Positions 56,035 to 64,000 of a stretch of 64,000 nucleotides of DNA are shown in pieces. This stretch comes from Pyrus communis. Taxonomy: Eukaryota; Streptophyta; Magnoliopsida; Rosales; Rosaceae. Both the position numbers and the translations under genes were made by a program. The notes below the pieces were generated by a model. That model was not told where the DNA came from. It ran no database searches and saw only the letters and a program-made list of their open reading frames with translations. Position 1 is the stretch's first letter, and each line of letters begins with the position of its first letter. The stretch lies in the NCBI RefSeq assembly GCF_963583255.1, contig NC_084807.1, positions 4,692,872 to 4,756,871 on the forward strand, written 5' to 3'.

Positions 56035-59000
56035 CTGCACAGGAGATTTATCATCACCAAAAGAGTGCCAGAGAAAGGAAACTGAAAGTGAGAACAATTA
56101 AAAGCTCTTACCGAGGCAAATCAATGGCGCCCATCCACGTTCTGCAACAAATATTGCAATAGTACGAATTGTCAAAGGCTTAAGTATAAGTTATAAAAGT
56201 GAATCAAACGAATAAAATCAAAGACTCGAGATATAATATGCAAGAAATACAAGTTCTTACTGAAGGATATCGCCCGAAACCATAGAGGATTATCTGCAAG
56301 AAATGTAAACTACAACGTTTGAGATATGAGCAAGCACAAATATACAATAGTAAAAACGAGCAAAAAACAAGGAGGTGGCTTAGTTGGTTAAGTACATTCA
56401 CCATTTCGCCAGAGGTGGCGAGTATGATTTTTCCCTCTCCCAAATATTATTCGTGTAAAAGAAAAGAACCCTCTCCCACATATTATTTGTGTAAAAGAAA
56501 AGAAAAGTGCGACTGTTCTTTGGATTGACAATTGTTGTTGAAACAAAAAGAAGAAGAAAATAAACTAGAAATGAAGAAACTTTTGGATAGAAAGTTCTTA
56601 CCAACATATATTCTTCCACGAGCAAAGAAAACTACAGGGACGAAATCATGAAAAAGGAAAACATTAGTCCACATTTAAAATCAAGTGTTGACACATACCA
56701 AGAAATGTGTTTGATGCATTTTACACTCTTTTTGTCCAGATTTTTGTATGATATGTACAGAAAATCCAAAATACATGTTTTTAATTTTGATCTATCATAT
56801 TTTACTATTTTTCATAATCTAAACTATTCAAGGGCATGTTTGGAATGCCATTGGAAGGGGAAAAATCACTTATGACTAAAAACTTAAAGTGTTTTTGGCT
56901 CATAAAAACGCAATTTGGAGCAGCATCTTTAGGAGGTAGTGCTTCTTTGAAATGCACTCGGATTTGTAAAATTTCAACATTCTTATAATAAAAAACACTT
57001 CTAGTAGAAGTGCTTCTGAAAAAAAAAAAAATATCAATATCAACTTTATTTTTATATTAAGTCAGGTAACCAGTAAAGATTTGTTTGGTATTGCTTTCTT
57101 TCAAAAGCATTTCTGCTCAACTTGTGCCAAAAAAAATGTTTTTCGGTATAAACATGTTGAAATTTTTCTTACAAATCCAATGGATTTTCAAAGAAGAGCT
57201 TAGAAGTGCTTCCTGAAGTTGGCAATGATAGATACTTCTAAAAGAAAAACGCTTATATGAGCGAAAAAAACTTTTATGTCTTTTCCAAACGCAATGGAAG
57301 TTATTTTTTACCTTTCAAGAGCAATCCAAATATGCCCTTGTTCAAATATAGTTAACCAGAGTTTGAAACTATTTCCTAGAAGGGTCAAACCTCTTGTTGT
57401 GAACTCAGAAGTTGTAACAGAATAACATTGGATCAAAAAAAGAAGGGGGAGATTAGTTAATGAGACGAACTCCCTTACCGTAAATCACCTCCCCCAGAAA
57501 TCGAAAGAAACCTACAGTAACAAAGAAGAAGACAACATTAGCAATTCAGCAAACAAAGTTGGAAGAGTTCTCTAAAATTGTATAGGTTGTTTTTCTGTTG
57601 TCATTGTGCACTCCCAAGTCCCAAGTCCCAACCAAAATCTGTGTTTGTCTGCATTTCTAAATCAAACGTTGCCTTTGTCCCTGTTGATCGATATTTCTAT
57701 GTAGTTCCATTTGTGTGTGAGTGTGCTTAGAGACTAAAATTTAAAACTAATGCATGAAGTCAGATACCCAATTTGTTCTGCCTCAAGTGGAAATTTAGTA
57801 TTAGAAATGGAAATTAAAACATCCTGAACTAAGTTAAAGCTTTTAAGCTTCATTTTCAGTTTTTGTTTTTTTTTTTTTCGAAAACTGAGAGCAGTTAATA
57901 GTTATCAAACGTATTAATAACCTAGATACAGTAAAAATTTGGAACTATTAATTACCTAGATATAGTAAATGTTGAGGCAAAATTAGAGTACACAACTCTA
58001 ACATAAGTGTTGGAGAGACAAAACAAGTAAACAAATTACTTGTATTACACTAACAAAATATTACAACACACACTCTCAAGGACACACTTTAGAAGCTATG
58101 CCACTCTCTCACTTCTAAAGACAAATTCTAGACCACTCAACTCTTCACAAGACCACTCACATACCAGGCTTCTCACTCTTTATTTAGCTCTCTCTTGATT
58201 CTTAGTTCCTTACTTCTTTTTTTTTTGGTTTCTCTAGTTTAGCACCTCACATATTGATAGTGTGAGGTTTGCCGACTTGCACTGCCCACCGACTTGGGCA
58301 TGTGATTACTGGAACTTTCTAGTGCATTGGTCATGCACACACTGCCACCAACCTAGGCTTGTAATAGCCATACATTACCTTCTAGTCCTTTCTACAAAGG
58401 ACTAGTTAACTTGGATAATTTAGCTAACCGACTTTAGTGAATATTTTAGAATTCTTTATTCTAGATTTGTGTAGGTCTTTCAATGAGAAGGGGTTGATTT
58501 CTTTAACACCCCCTCAACACCATCTCATTCTTCTCCCTCTATGCTCGGTTGACAACGCTTTATCTTGTACACCCATTTGCAAGATATGGGTTTCACATCT
58601 CTTAACTTTGCCACTAGATCTTAAGTTTGATTTTTCTTTAGCGTAGCATCCTCTTCGCCCAGATGTATGCCACTTGAAATTCTTTGATGCTTCTTTACGC
58701 ATCTCAGCTTCAACTTCTTCTGCGTTGGCGTATTGGGGATTGGACTTTGGTATTCTCGTTGACTTCCTTAGTTGTGATTGTGGAGTTGATACTTCCACTT
58801 CACTCGGTCTATCATCTTCTGGTTGTTGATATACGCCAGTTTGCCAAGGTTTTTGAGGTACTGCTTGCTCAACATCATCACCATCAAGTGAATCTTCAGA
58901 CTCATCTGGTCTCGATTAGATTCAAACAGCTTGCTCCCCTATCTTCTACTACAACTTATCTTCAATCTTTCTCGAATCAGGCAATGCCTCTTTTTCTGAG

Positions 59001-62000
59001 GACCACCAAGAAGATGCTTAATCAAACACCACATCTCACAATGTGTAACACCTTCCAATTGTAGGATCACAACATTTTAACCTTTTTCTTTGGCTATCGT
59101 ATCCCACAAAGATACATCAGACTGCCTTCTTGTCAAACTTGCAACGTAGGTGACTTGGAACATATACATAGCGCACACAGCCAAATACTCGAAAGTAACT
59201 AACTGTAGGTTTAATATCCCACAGTTTCTCAAAGGGTGAAATAAATTTTAACCTTGGTTGAGGAAGCATGTTGATCACATAAGCTGCAGTTCTCATAGCT
59301 TCGACCCAAAACCTTCCTGGTACATTCTTGGCATGTAGCATACTCCGACATATTTCTGCAAGATGTCGGTTCTTTCTTTCCACTACACCATTCTGTTATG
59401 GAGTGTTAGCACATGTGAACTGGTGACGTATTCTGCATTATCGTAAATACTTGGAAAACTCATTTAAGGTACATTCTCCTCCATTATCTATGCACATGCA
59501 ACGGATCTTCTTTGCCACTTCTCCTTCAACTATCTCTTTAAACTCTTTAAATTTTGAAAATATGTCAGATTTTTCTTTCATGAAGAAAACCCACACATAC
59601 CTAGAGAAGTCATCAATGAACGTCACCATGTACCGCTTCAAAATTCGACTCCTCGTATGGTAGTTGATGTGCTTTACCATATTGGCATCTTGCATAAAAT
59701 GTGTTTGTTCTCACATTAAGCTAAGGTAGCCCCTTAAGCATTGACTTCATCATCATCACATTTATCTTGTGGTAGCTAACGTGACCCAATTGCATGTGCC
59801 ATAAATTCGTTGTCTCGTTCTTTCTTGCCTTGTTTACGTAGCCAGTTTCTGCTAACATTACATAGACTGATTGCAGCCGCTGTCCCTTCATTGTTGGCAT
59901 CCCTAAGACTTTGAGGTGTCGATACACCTTCATATTCGTGGACCAAACAAGACATAATTTCCTAATGACGCCAGCTGTGGCACTGAAAGCAGATTTTTCT
60001 TCATATCTGGAACATGGTAGACATCTTGAAGCGACATTGGCTAGTGTTGTATCGGGGCACAATTACTATCTTACCGATATGAGCAATCGGTAACCATGAG
60101 TCGTTGGCCGTCACCACTAATCGACCTCCCTTGTACTCAGTCAGACTTTGTAACTTTTTCTTATCACATGTCATGCGGCCTGAATCCACGATCCAATCAT
60201 TCTGGCAGTCAATCAACTCCAAACTTGTTGCTGTGAGAGCCAACTCATGCTTCTCCATGACAAAAGATGCTTCAGCGTCCCACTCTTCCTCCAAGGCTAA
60301 AGACGCTACGGTGTCCCAATCATCTTCACTTTTCTTCTTTGAGTTAGCAACGTTACTTCTACAGGCCCTTTGAACCAGCAATCCTTCACCATGTGGCCAT
60401 TTTTTCCACAATTGTAACATTTGCCCTCGAACATTTTATTATTTTGGGACTGACTATAGTTGCCTGGAACCCCCCTTGTTCGAGAGCTTCCTCCTCCTTG
60501 ATGACCTTTCGCCTTATCACCATTTATTTTACATCCACTACAAGCACGCTGCTTGAAGCTGCCTTTACTTTTATTGGTGTAGAGCGCTTCCTCCTCACCT
60601 TTTAATGAGACCCCTCCCATTTGCTTTGCTGAAGCTTCTTGATCAACAAGTCAATTCTCAAACTTAACAAGTGATGGTTGGGTCGGTCATCCTTGTATAG
60701 CGACAACGGAAGCTTGATATTCGGGTCTCAATCCATGGATAATTATTCTTTTTATCTTGGATTCTAAAATGACAACACTAGGATCTAATTCAAAAATTTC
60801 ACAGCAAATAGACTTTACCTTGTGGAAGTTATGGGCAATTGTCATGTCCCTTTGGGCCACTGATAACAGCTCGTTCTCGAGAAATTGAAGTCTTGTATTG
60901 TTCCTATTTGAAAAGAATGTGCTGAAGGTGTCCTACGCTTCTTTCAGTGCTGAAGCTTTCCTTATATACTCCAACATGTAAGATTCCACATCGTCCAGGG
61001 GAGTGATCCTTATATGTATATTCACATCCCTACCTAGCACGAGGTCTTTTAGGAGCTCACTGGCTTCAGAGTTCATGAGAACTCGGAAGTTAAGCAAGTA
61101 GCGCACGAGAGCAATCCCATGATGGGTGACCCATTGGGAAGTTCTCGTGTGAGTTCCCAGAAACAAAACCGTAAGGGTGTGGTAGGGGCCCAAAGTGGAC
61201 AATATCGTGCTATGGTGGTGGAGCGGGCCTGAGATGTGGTGGACCCTAGGCCGGGATGTGACAATTTGGTATCAGAGCCTAACCCTGGGCGTGGTGTGCC
61301 GACGAGGATGTTGGGCCCCTGAGGGGGGTGGATTGTAAGATCCCACATCGCCCAGGGGAGTGATCCTTATATGTATATTCCCATCCCCACCTAGCACGAT
61401 GCCTTTTGGGAGCTCACTGACTTCAGAGTTCATGGGAACTCCGAAGTTAAGCGAGTAGCGCGCGAGAGCAATCCCATGATGGGTGACCCATTGGGAAGTT
61501 CTCGTGTGAGTTCCCAGAAACAAAACTGTGAGGGTGTGGTAGGGCCCCAAATCGGACAATATCGTGCTACGATGCCAGAGTAGGCCGGGGATGTGGTGGA
61601 CCTCGAGGCGGGATGTGACACAACATGTCCTCTTCAATTGTGATTTTTAAGGCAAACATGGTCTTACTTGCCTTGATCTTCCACTTCTGCAAAGTTCCAC
61701 TGGTGTCTTCTTCCGGCTACGTAACTTCATTATCGCCGACGACATCCTAAAGATCTTGACCTTATAGGTAAGACTTCATACATGTCGCCCACATGTTGTA
61801 ATTTTTGTTGTTCAACTTGATGGCTCCAACAACTTGAAGATCAGACATTGTGTCAGCAAAACTTCAATAAGCCAAACAAGATTAATCAACAATCTTGCAA
61901 AGTACTAAATTTCTCACGATTATCACAAACTTCACTAAGGTCGGTCCCTGATCATACCGCTCTATTACCAATTATTGAGGTAAAATTAGAGTACACAACT

Positions 62001-63720
62001 CTAACGCAAGTGTTGGAGCGACAAAACAAGTAAACAAATTACTTGTATTACGCTCACAAAATATTACAACACACACTCTTAAGGACACACTTTAGAAGCT
62101 ATGACACTCTCTCACTTCTGGAGACAAACTCTAGACCACTCACACTCTTCACAAGACTACTCAATTACAAGGCTTCTCACTCTCTTACTTAGCTCTCTCT
62201 TGATTCTTAGTTCCTTACTTCTATTTTTCGGTTTCTCTAGTTTAGCACCTCGCATATTCATAGTGTGAGGTTTGCCGACTTGCACATTGCCCACTGACTT
62301 GGGCATGTCATTGCTAGAACTTTCTAGTGCATTGATCATGCACACACTGCCACCAACCTAGGCTTGTAATAGCCATACATTACCTTCTAGTCCTTTCTGC
62401 AGAGAACTAGTTTAAGTTGGATAATTCTAGCTAACCGACTTTAGTGAACGTTCTAGAATTCTTTATTCTAGATTTATCAAAGTTTTCAATGAGATGGGGT
62501 TGATTTCTTTAACAGTACAAATGTTGGAACTAATTTTAATAACAACTCATACTTTTGGATTGGAGTCGAAAGGCAAATGCTCTCTTATACTAGACTGTTT
62601 GACAACAATTATTAAACTGTAAATTTAAACCATTGATTTGAGAGAAATGCTAAGAGACCATCTGGTACTCTCCATAGATTATTCGTCACTTAATATTTTT
62701 TGGCACATCATTTTATTATGTTGATACATAAATTGTCCTACAAAGAGGACATGGCGGAGAGTCTATAGAGAATCTCTTTAGCATTTCTCTTGATTTGAAT
62801 GTTTGATTTAGATGGATTGCACAGTTTGACAATACAAGTATTTAATTTATTGAAAAACATAAGTTCGACAATGTAACATTATGCCTGGGGAAACGAGTTA
62901 AACATAGTGATCAGTAGCCATGGCCTTTATGTTCTATGAGAATTCACGCACCTGGGATGCTGTGTGGAAAACATTTCAAATTACTACTCCATTGGCCTTG
63001 GCAGATTGGACCCAGTTCATCAACATCACTTAGTCGAAGCTCAAATCCATACATGAGCGCCTTGTGTATGTTTTCATAAGAGGTGTTGTAGTCCTTGACG
63101 TAGCTCGAGAGCGCCCAAGTCATCCACTCTGCACTGCAACCCTCATCCAAATCCCCTACTTCCATCAAACCGACCTTGACGTAGCTGTACGTTTTTGGTT
63201 GGCTCGAAGAAGAAGCACTTGCATCGAAGCATGGAGCAGTGTCCACATACAGAGAAGAATTCATTGGATTCGAACACTTCAAGTAAAATATAACTGTTGA
63301 AAGCGGTGAATCCATTGGATATTTACCATAAAAATCATATGGTAAATTCAATGTGTAAGACTCAAGTGGAAAGTTTCTCGACATGGAGGAGCAATTGTTG
63401 TTCTGAAGGCCAGGATCTATGATGCGGATTGTGTAGTTATCATAGTTGATTGCCTGGACATAGTATTTTCCGGAAGGCGGTAGGTCTACTACTGTGGTGT
63501 CGTTCTCACAGGACAGCGTATACATAACATGGCCGCAGTGCTTTGGACTATCTTTTAGTCGAAAAGGGTAGCTTATGTTGTGAATATTGCCGCAGGAGAA
63601 GGTACAGTTTGTACTGTCATCCTTTGCGCTACAAGTTTCACCGGATAAGCCAACGACAAGAAAAGCCATAATCAAGAGCCAAGCAGACCAAGTGAAGGAC
63701 CAGTTTCCCCTTATTCCCAT
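54908..63720 (-). CDS. LRK10L-type receptor-like kinase gene (six exons)
   Basis: Proposed exons, in coding order: 63720-62952, 57511-57479, 56631-56602, 56293-56261, 56141-56112, 56034-54908. All junctions are GT-AG and the summed length (2022 nt) is an exact 673 codons plus stop. Order of parts: signal peptide, GUB_WAK galacturonan-binding-type ectodomain, short linker encoded by four tiny exons, transmembrane helix, Ser/Thr kinase. This is the LRK10/leaf-rust-resistance-kinase-like architecture of plant plasma-membrane receptors (family knowledge); ligand and role here are unknown. Intron 1 (5.4 kb) is swollen by a copia element with a nested Cassandra. An alternative is that ectodomain exon and kinase exon belong to two separate genes, but perfect phase matching argues against it. 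Confidence 0.8.
56112..57511 (-). CDS. receptor kinase: four phase-1 mini-exons
   Basis: Exons 57479-57511 (33 nt, [10 protein letters not shown]), 56602-56631 (30 nt, FFARGRIYV), 56261-56293 (33 nt, [10 protein letters not shown]) and 56112-56141 (30 nt, RGWAPLICL). Each has an AG before and GTAAG after. Each enters with two bases completing a codon and leaves with one base, so all have the same phase and a length divisible by three. They encode about 42 residues between ectodomain and membrane span. Three of the four donor sites share the extended context GTAAGA. Any subset could be skipped without frame loss. RNA evidence is needed to know which are used. Confidence 0.72.
56371..56432 (+). 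mobile_element. possible tRNA-derived SINE head in a kinase-gene intron
   Basis: 'ggaggtggcttagttggtta' contains an A-box-like TGGCTTAGTTGG; a decayed B-box-like segment (gcgagtatgattttt) follows about 35 bp on. It lies in the intron between two mini-exons, antisense to the gene. The B box is poor, so the call is tentative. Confidence 0.45.
56433..56504. repeat. 36-bp tandem duplication
   Basis: 'ccctctcccaaatattattc' plus 'gtgtaaaagaaaagaa' occurs twice with two or three differences, directly after the SINE-like head; it may be part of the SINE body. Confidence 0.8.
56632..57478. other. kinase-gene intron
   Basis: No further exon was found between the first two mini-exons. Phrases 'agtgcttct' recur on both strands near 56935-57020 and 57180-57240, like a small decayed inverted-repeat element. 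Confidence 0.4.
57970..58508 (-). repeat. intron copia, 3' LTR
   Basis: 539 bp, from 'tgttgaggcaaaatt' to 'gatttctttaaca' on the plus strand. Similar along its full length to the LTR at 61973-62514 with scattered differences. Confidence 0.9.
58514..58798 (-). pseudogene. intron copia: junction of pre-RT segment and 3' end
   Basis: The frame starts [20 protein letters not shown], the segment normally just before RT, and runs almost at once into [20 protein letters not shown] up to the LTR. The roughly 2 kb that should encode RT and RNase H are absent, marking an internal deletion. Confidence 0.7.
59100..60062 (-). pseudogene. intron copia: integrase remnant
   Basis: Three frames in order: [20 protein letters not shown] (GAG-pre-integrase, about 59721-60062), [20 protein letters not shown] with [13 protein letters not shown] (integrase core with two catalytic-type aspartates, 59438-59695), and [20 protein letters not shown] with [13 protein letters not shown] (59117-59383). 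Frameshifts separate them. Confidence 0.88.
60001..60420 (-). pseudogene. intron copia: protease region
   Basis: Contains [20 protein letters not shown], with the aspartic protease DSG motif. The frame continues from the zinc-knuckle region by a shift. Confidence 0.75.
60376..60976 (-). pseudogene. intron copia: gag with CCHC zinc knuckle
   Basis: [15 protein letters not shown] (about 60376-60419) is an intact-looking CX2CX4HX4C zinc knuckle near the gag C-terminus. Upstream gag sequence continues to 60976, where Cassandra interrupts it; it resumes at 61626 and starts at 61848. Confidence 0.82.
61054..61160 (+). ncRNA. 5S rRNA-derived domain, Cassandra left LTR
   Basis: Internal promoter-type words of 5S RNA are kept: 'aagttaagc' (61087-61095, A box) and 'gatgggtgacc' (C box), then 'tgggaagttctcgtgt'. 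RNA polymerase III promoter function is known for Cassandra; here 'actcggaag' differs from the usual 'actccgaag'. Confidence 0.85.
61411..61517 (+). ncRNA. 5S rRNA-derived domain, Cassandra right LTR
   Basis: 'aactccgaagttaagcgag' and 'gatgggtgaccca' keep the A- and C-box elements, closer to real 5S RNA than the left copy. It is not a functional 5S rRNA gene; it is the LTR-borne derivative. Confidence 0.87.
61973..62514 (-). repeat. intron copia, 5' LTR
   Basis: 542 bp, partner of 57970-58508. Its inner end reads TATTGAGG in place of TGTTGAGG, next to the primer-binding site. Confidence 0.9.
62520..62951. other. kinase-gene intron 1, 5' part
   Basis: Original intron sequence between the copia insertion and exon 1; nothing coding is seen. 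Confidence 0.5.
62952..63720 (-). CDS. receptor kinase exon 1: GUB_WAK ectodomain
   Basis: 256 codons plus one base, ending at an AG|GTGCGTG donor (read-through would stop eight bases on). Signal peptide [20 protein letters not shown] to about residue 32, then the cysteine-rich wall-associated (GUB_WAK) module: [52 protein letters not shown] second cysteine group includes CFDAS, GCSAEW and CQGQW...KCFPHSIPG. Several N-glycosylation sites are present. The module is thought to contact cell-wall pectin in WAK-like receptors (family knowledge); ligand binding here is inference. The ATG at 63720 is the first in a good position for a signal peptide. Confidence 0.92.
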
Positions 63721-63794
63721 GGAGAGAGAAAGAAAGAGATGAGGGAGAGAGAGGGGGTTTGATAATCAAACGAGCTTTCCTACATACGTGATGG

Positions 63795-63830
63795 TAATTG
63801 GATAAGATGTAAGAGCACCTTATCCAATTA
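63795..63830. promoter_or_regulatory. 12-bp perfect inverted repeat with GATAAG cores
   Basis: taattggataag (63795-63806) and cttatccaatta (63819-63830), separated by 12 bp, about 75-110 bp upstream of the ATG. Each arm contains a GATAAG (I-box/GATA-factor type) and an ATTGG (inverted CCAAT) core. Confidence 0.6.
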
Positions 63831-63890
63831 AATGACATCTAAAAAAAAATCCAAAATAGAAGTCATGCGTTTACCAATTAAGCAGTAAAA

Positions 63891-63922
63891 GTCGTCTAAT
63901 TAGGTAAGCGATGACGACTAGA
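63891..63922. repeat. 32-bp direct repeat, copy 1
   Basis: gtcgtctaattaggtaagcg continuing to 'atgacgactaga'; identical to 63969-64000, start-to-start distance 78 bp. The unit has inverted ends GTCGTC/GACGAC. Confidence 0.9.
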
Positions 63923-63968
63923 GAGTCAGCCTGGTTTATTTGACTTAATTGTCGAGTGTGATTTTCTT

Positions 63969-64000
63969 GTCGTCTAATTAGGTAAGCGATGACGACTAGA
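63969..64000. repeat. 32-bp direct repeat, copy 2 (runs to window edge)
   Basis: Exact copy of 63891-63922, ending at the last base of the window, so more copies may follow outside it. Confidence 0.9.

Larger units (their letters stand above)
60977..61620 (+). mobile_element. Cassandra TRIM with 5S rRNA domain in its LTRs
   Basis: Two 287-bp LTRs (60977-61263, 61334-61620), a primer site TGGTATCAGAGCC (61267-61279) after the left LTR and a purine tract (gaggggggtgg) before the right. A perfect 5-bp target duplication caaca (60972-60976, 61621-61625) shows it inserted into the gag of the copia element, in the opposite orientation. There are 70 bp between the LTRs and no coding capacity. The 5S-like domain in each LTR identifies Cassandra. 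The LTRs differ at a couple of dozen positions. Confidence 0.95.
57970..62514 (-). mobile_element. deleted Ty1/copia retrotransposon in intron 1 of the kinase gene
   Basis: LTRs 57970-58508 and 61973-62514 begin and end TGTT...AACA (the inner end of the right one mutated). Flanks gtaaa (57965-57969) and gtaca (62515-62519) are a 5-bp target duplication with one mismatch. On the minus strand, a primer site TGGTAATAGAGC follows the 5' LTR (61962-61971 region), and a purine tract GAGGGGG precedes the 3' LTR. Coding remains in order: gag start ([20 protein letters not shown] at 61848, with an early stop), CCHC zinc knuckle, protease, integrase, and a short 3' end. RT and RNase H are missing, so it cannot move on its own. 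It lies in the same orientation as the host gene. Confidence 0.9.
63721..64000 (-). promoter_or_regulatory. receptor kinase 5' flank
   Basis: A CT-rich leader (complement of ggagagagaaagaaagagat) lies next to the ATG. Upstream are a perfect 12-bp inverted repeat with GATAAG motifs (63795-63830) and two exact 32-bp direct repeats (63891-63922, 63969-64000). No convincing TATA box is visible in the window. Confidence 0.45.

Noticed and set aside
61054..61517. 5S rRNA genes
   Set aside because: Only derivative domains inside Cassandra LTRs, flanked by primer site and purine tract; not stand-alone 5S units.

Overview
This is nuclear DNA from a flowering plant, most likely a Rosaceae species of the apple/pear group. 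That placement is an inference from a Cassandra element with a 5S rRNA domain in its LTRs, an LRK10L-type receptor kinase gene, a Cf-9-type receptor-like protein gene, and mobile-element sequences that resemble those I know from apple. The window is gene-poor and built mostly from nested transposable elements. No prokaryotic feature, operon or CRISPR array is present.

Genes. Two defence-type receptor genes look intact, both on the minus strand. One is an intronless LRR receptor-like protein (23446-26250) carrying eight near-identical 23-residue LRR units. The other is a multi-exon LRK10L receptor kinase (54908-63720): a GUB_WAK ectodomain exon, four tiny 30-33 bp exons, and a transmembrane/kinase exon. 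A 66-codon unknown small-protein gene with a TATA box exists twice (4504-4704 and 49524-49724) inside a duplicated segment. Other coding traces are fragments: CYP40 exons and a possible RNA-binding-protein first exon, a truncated mitochondrial-type rps14, and plastid psaB and trnR-UCU pieces.

Layout. 1-3950: gene-poor, with a Ty1/copia RT/RNase H remnant. 3950-9265: duplicated segment A, split by a Helitron (5479-9032) that carries the CYP40 and RNA-binding-protein fragments. 9266-12900: mostly noncoding. 12903-19532: decayed Ty1/copia element 1. 19793-22996: hAT-like element holding a solo LTR. 23446-26324: the receptor-like protein gene. 26330-36095: noncoding, with a MULE, a TRIM, a minisatellite and a hAT MITE. 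36096-38373: truncated copia element 3. 38868-39144: third partial copy of the duplicated segment. 39145-45868: copia element 2, sister of element 1. 45915-50820: duplicated segment B, split by a CACTA element (46593-49511) that contains a MITE and another solo LTR. 50821-52355: organelle-derived mosaic fused to truncated rps14. About 52594-53787: a second MULE-like element with very simple sequence. 54908-63720: the receptor kinase gene, whose first intron carries a copia element that itself contains Cassandra. 63721-64000: the kinase promoter region.

Segments A and B record each other's history: A shows the empty CACTA site and B the empty Helitron site. The two receptor genes are the functional core of the window, and nearly everything else is mobile DNA and captured or transferred fragments. 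All similarity statements come from reading the sequence; no database search was run.
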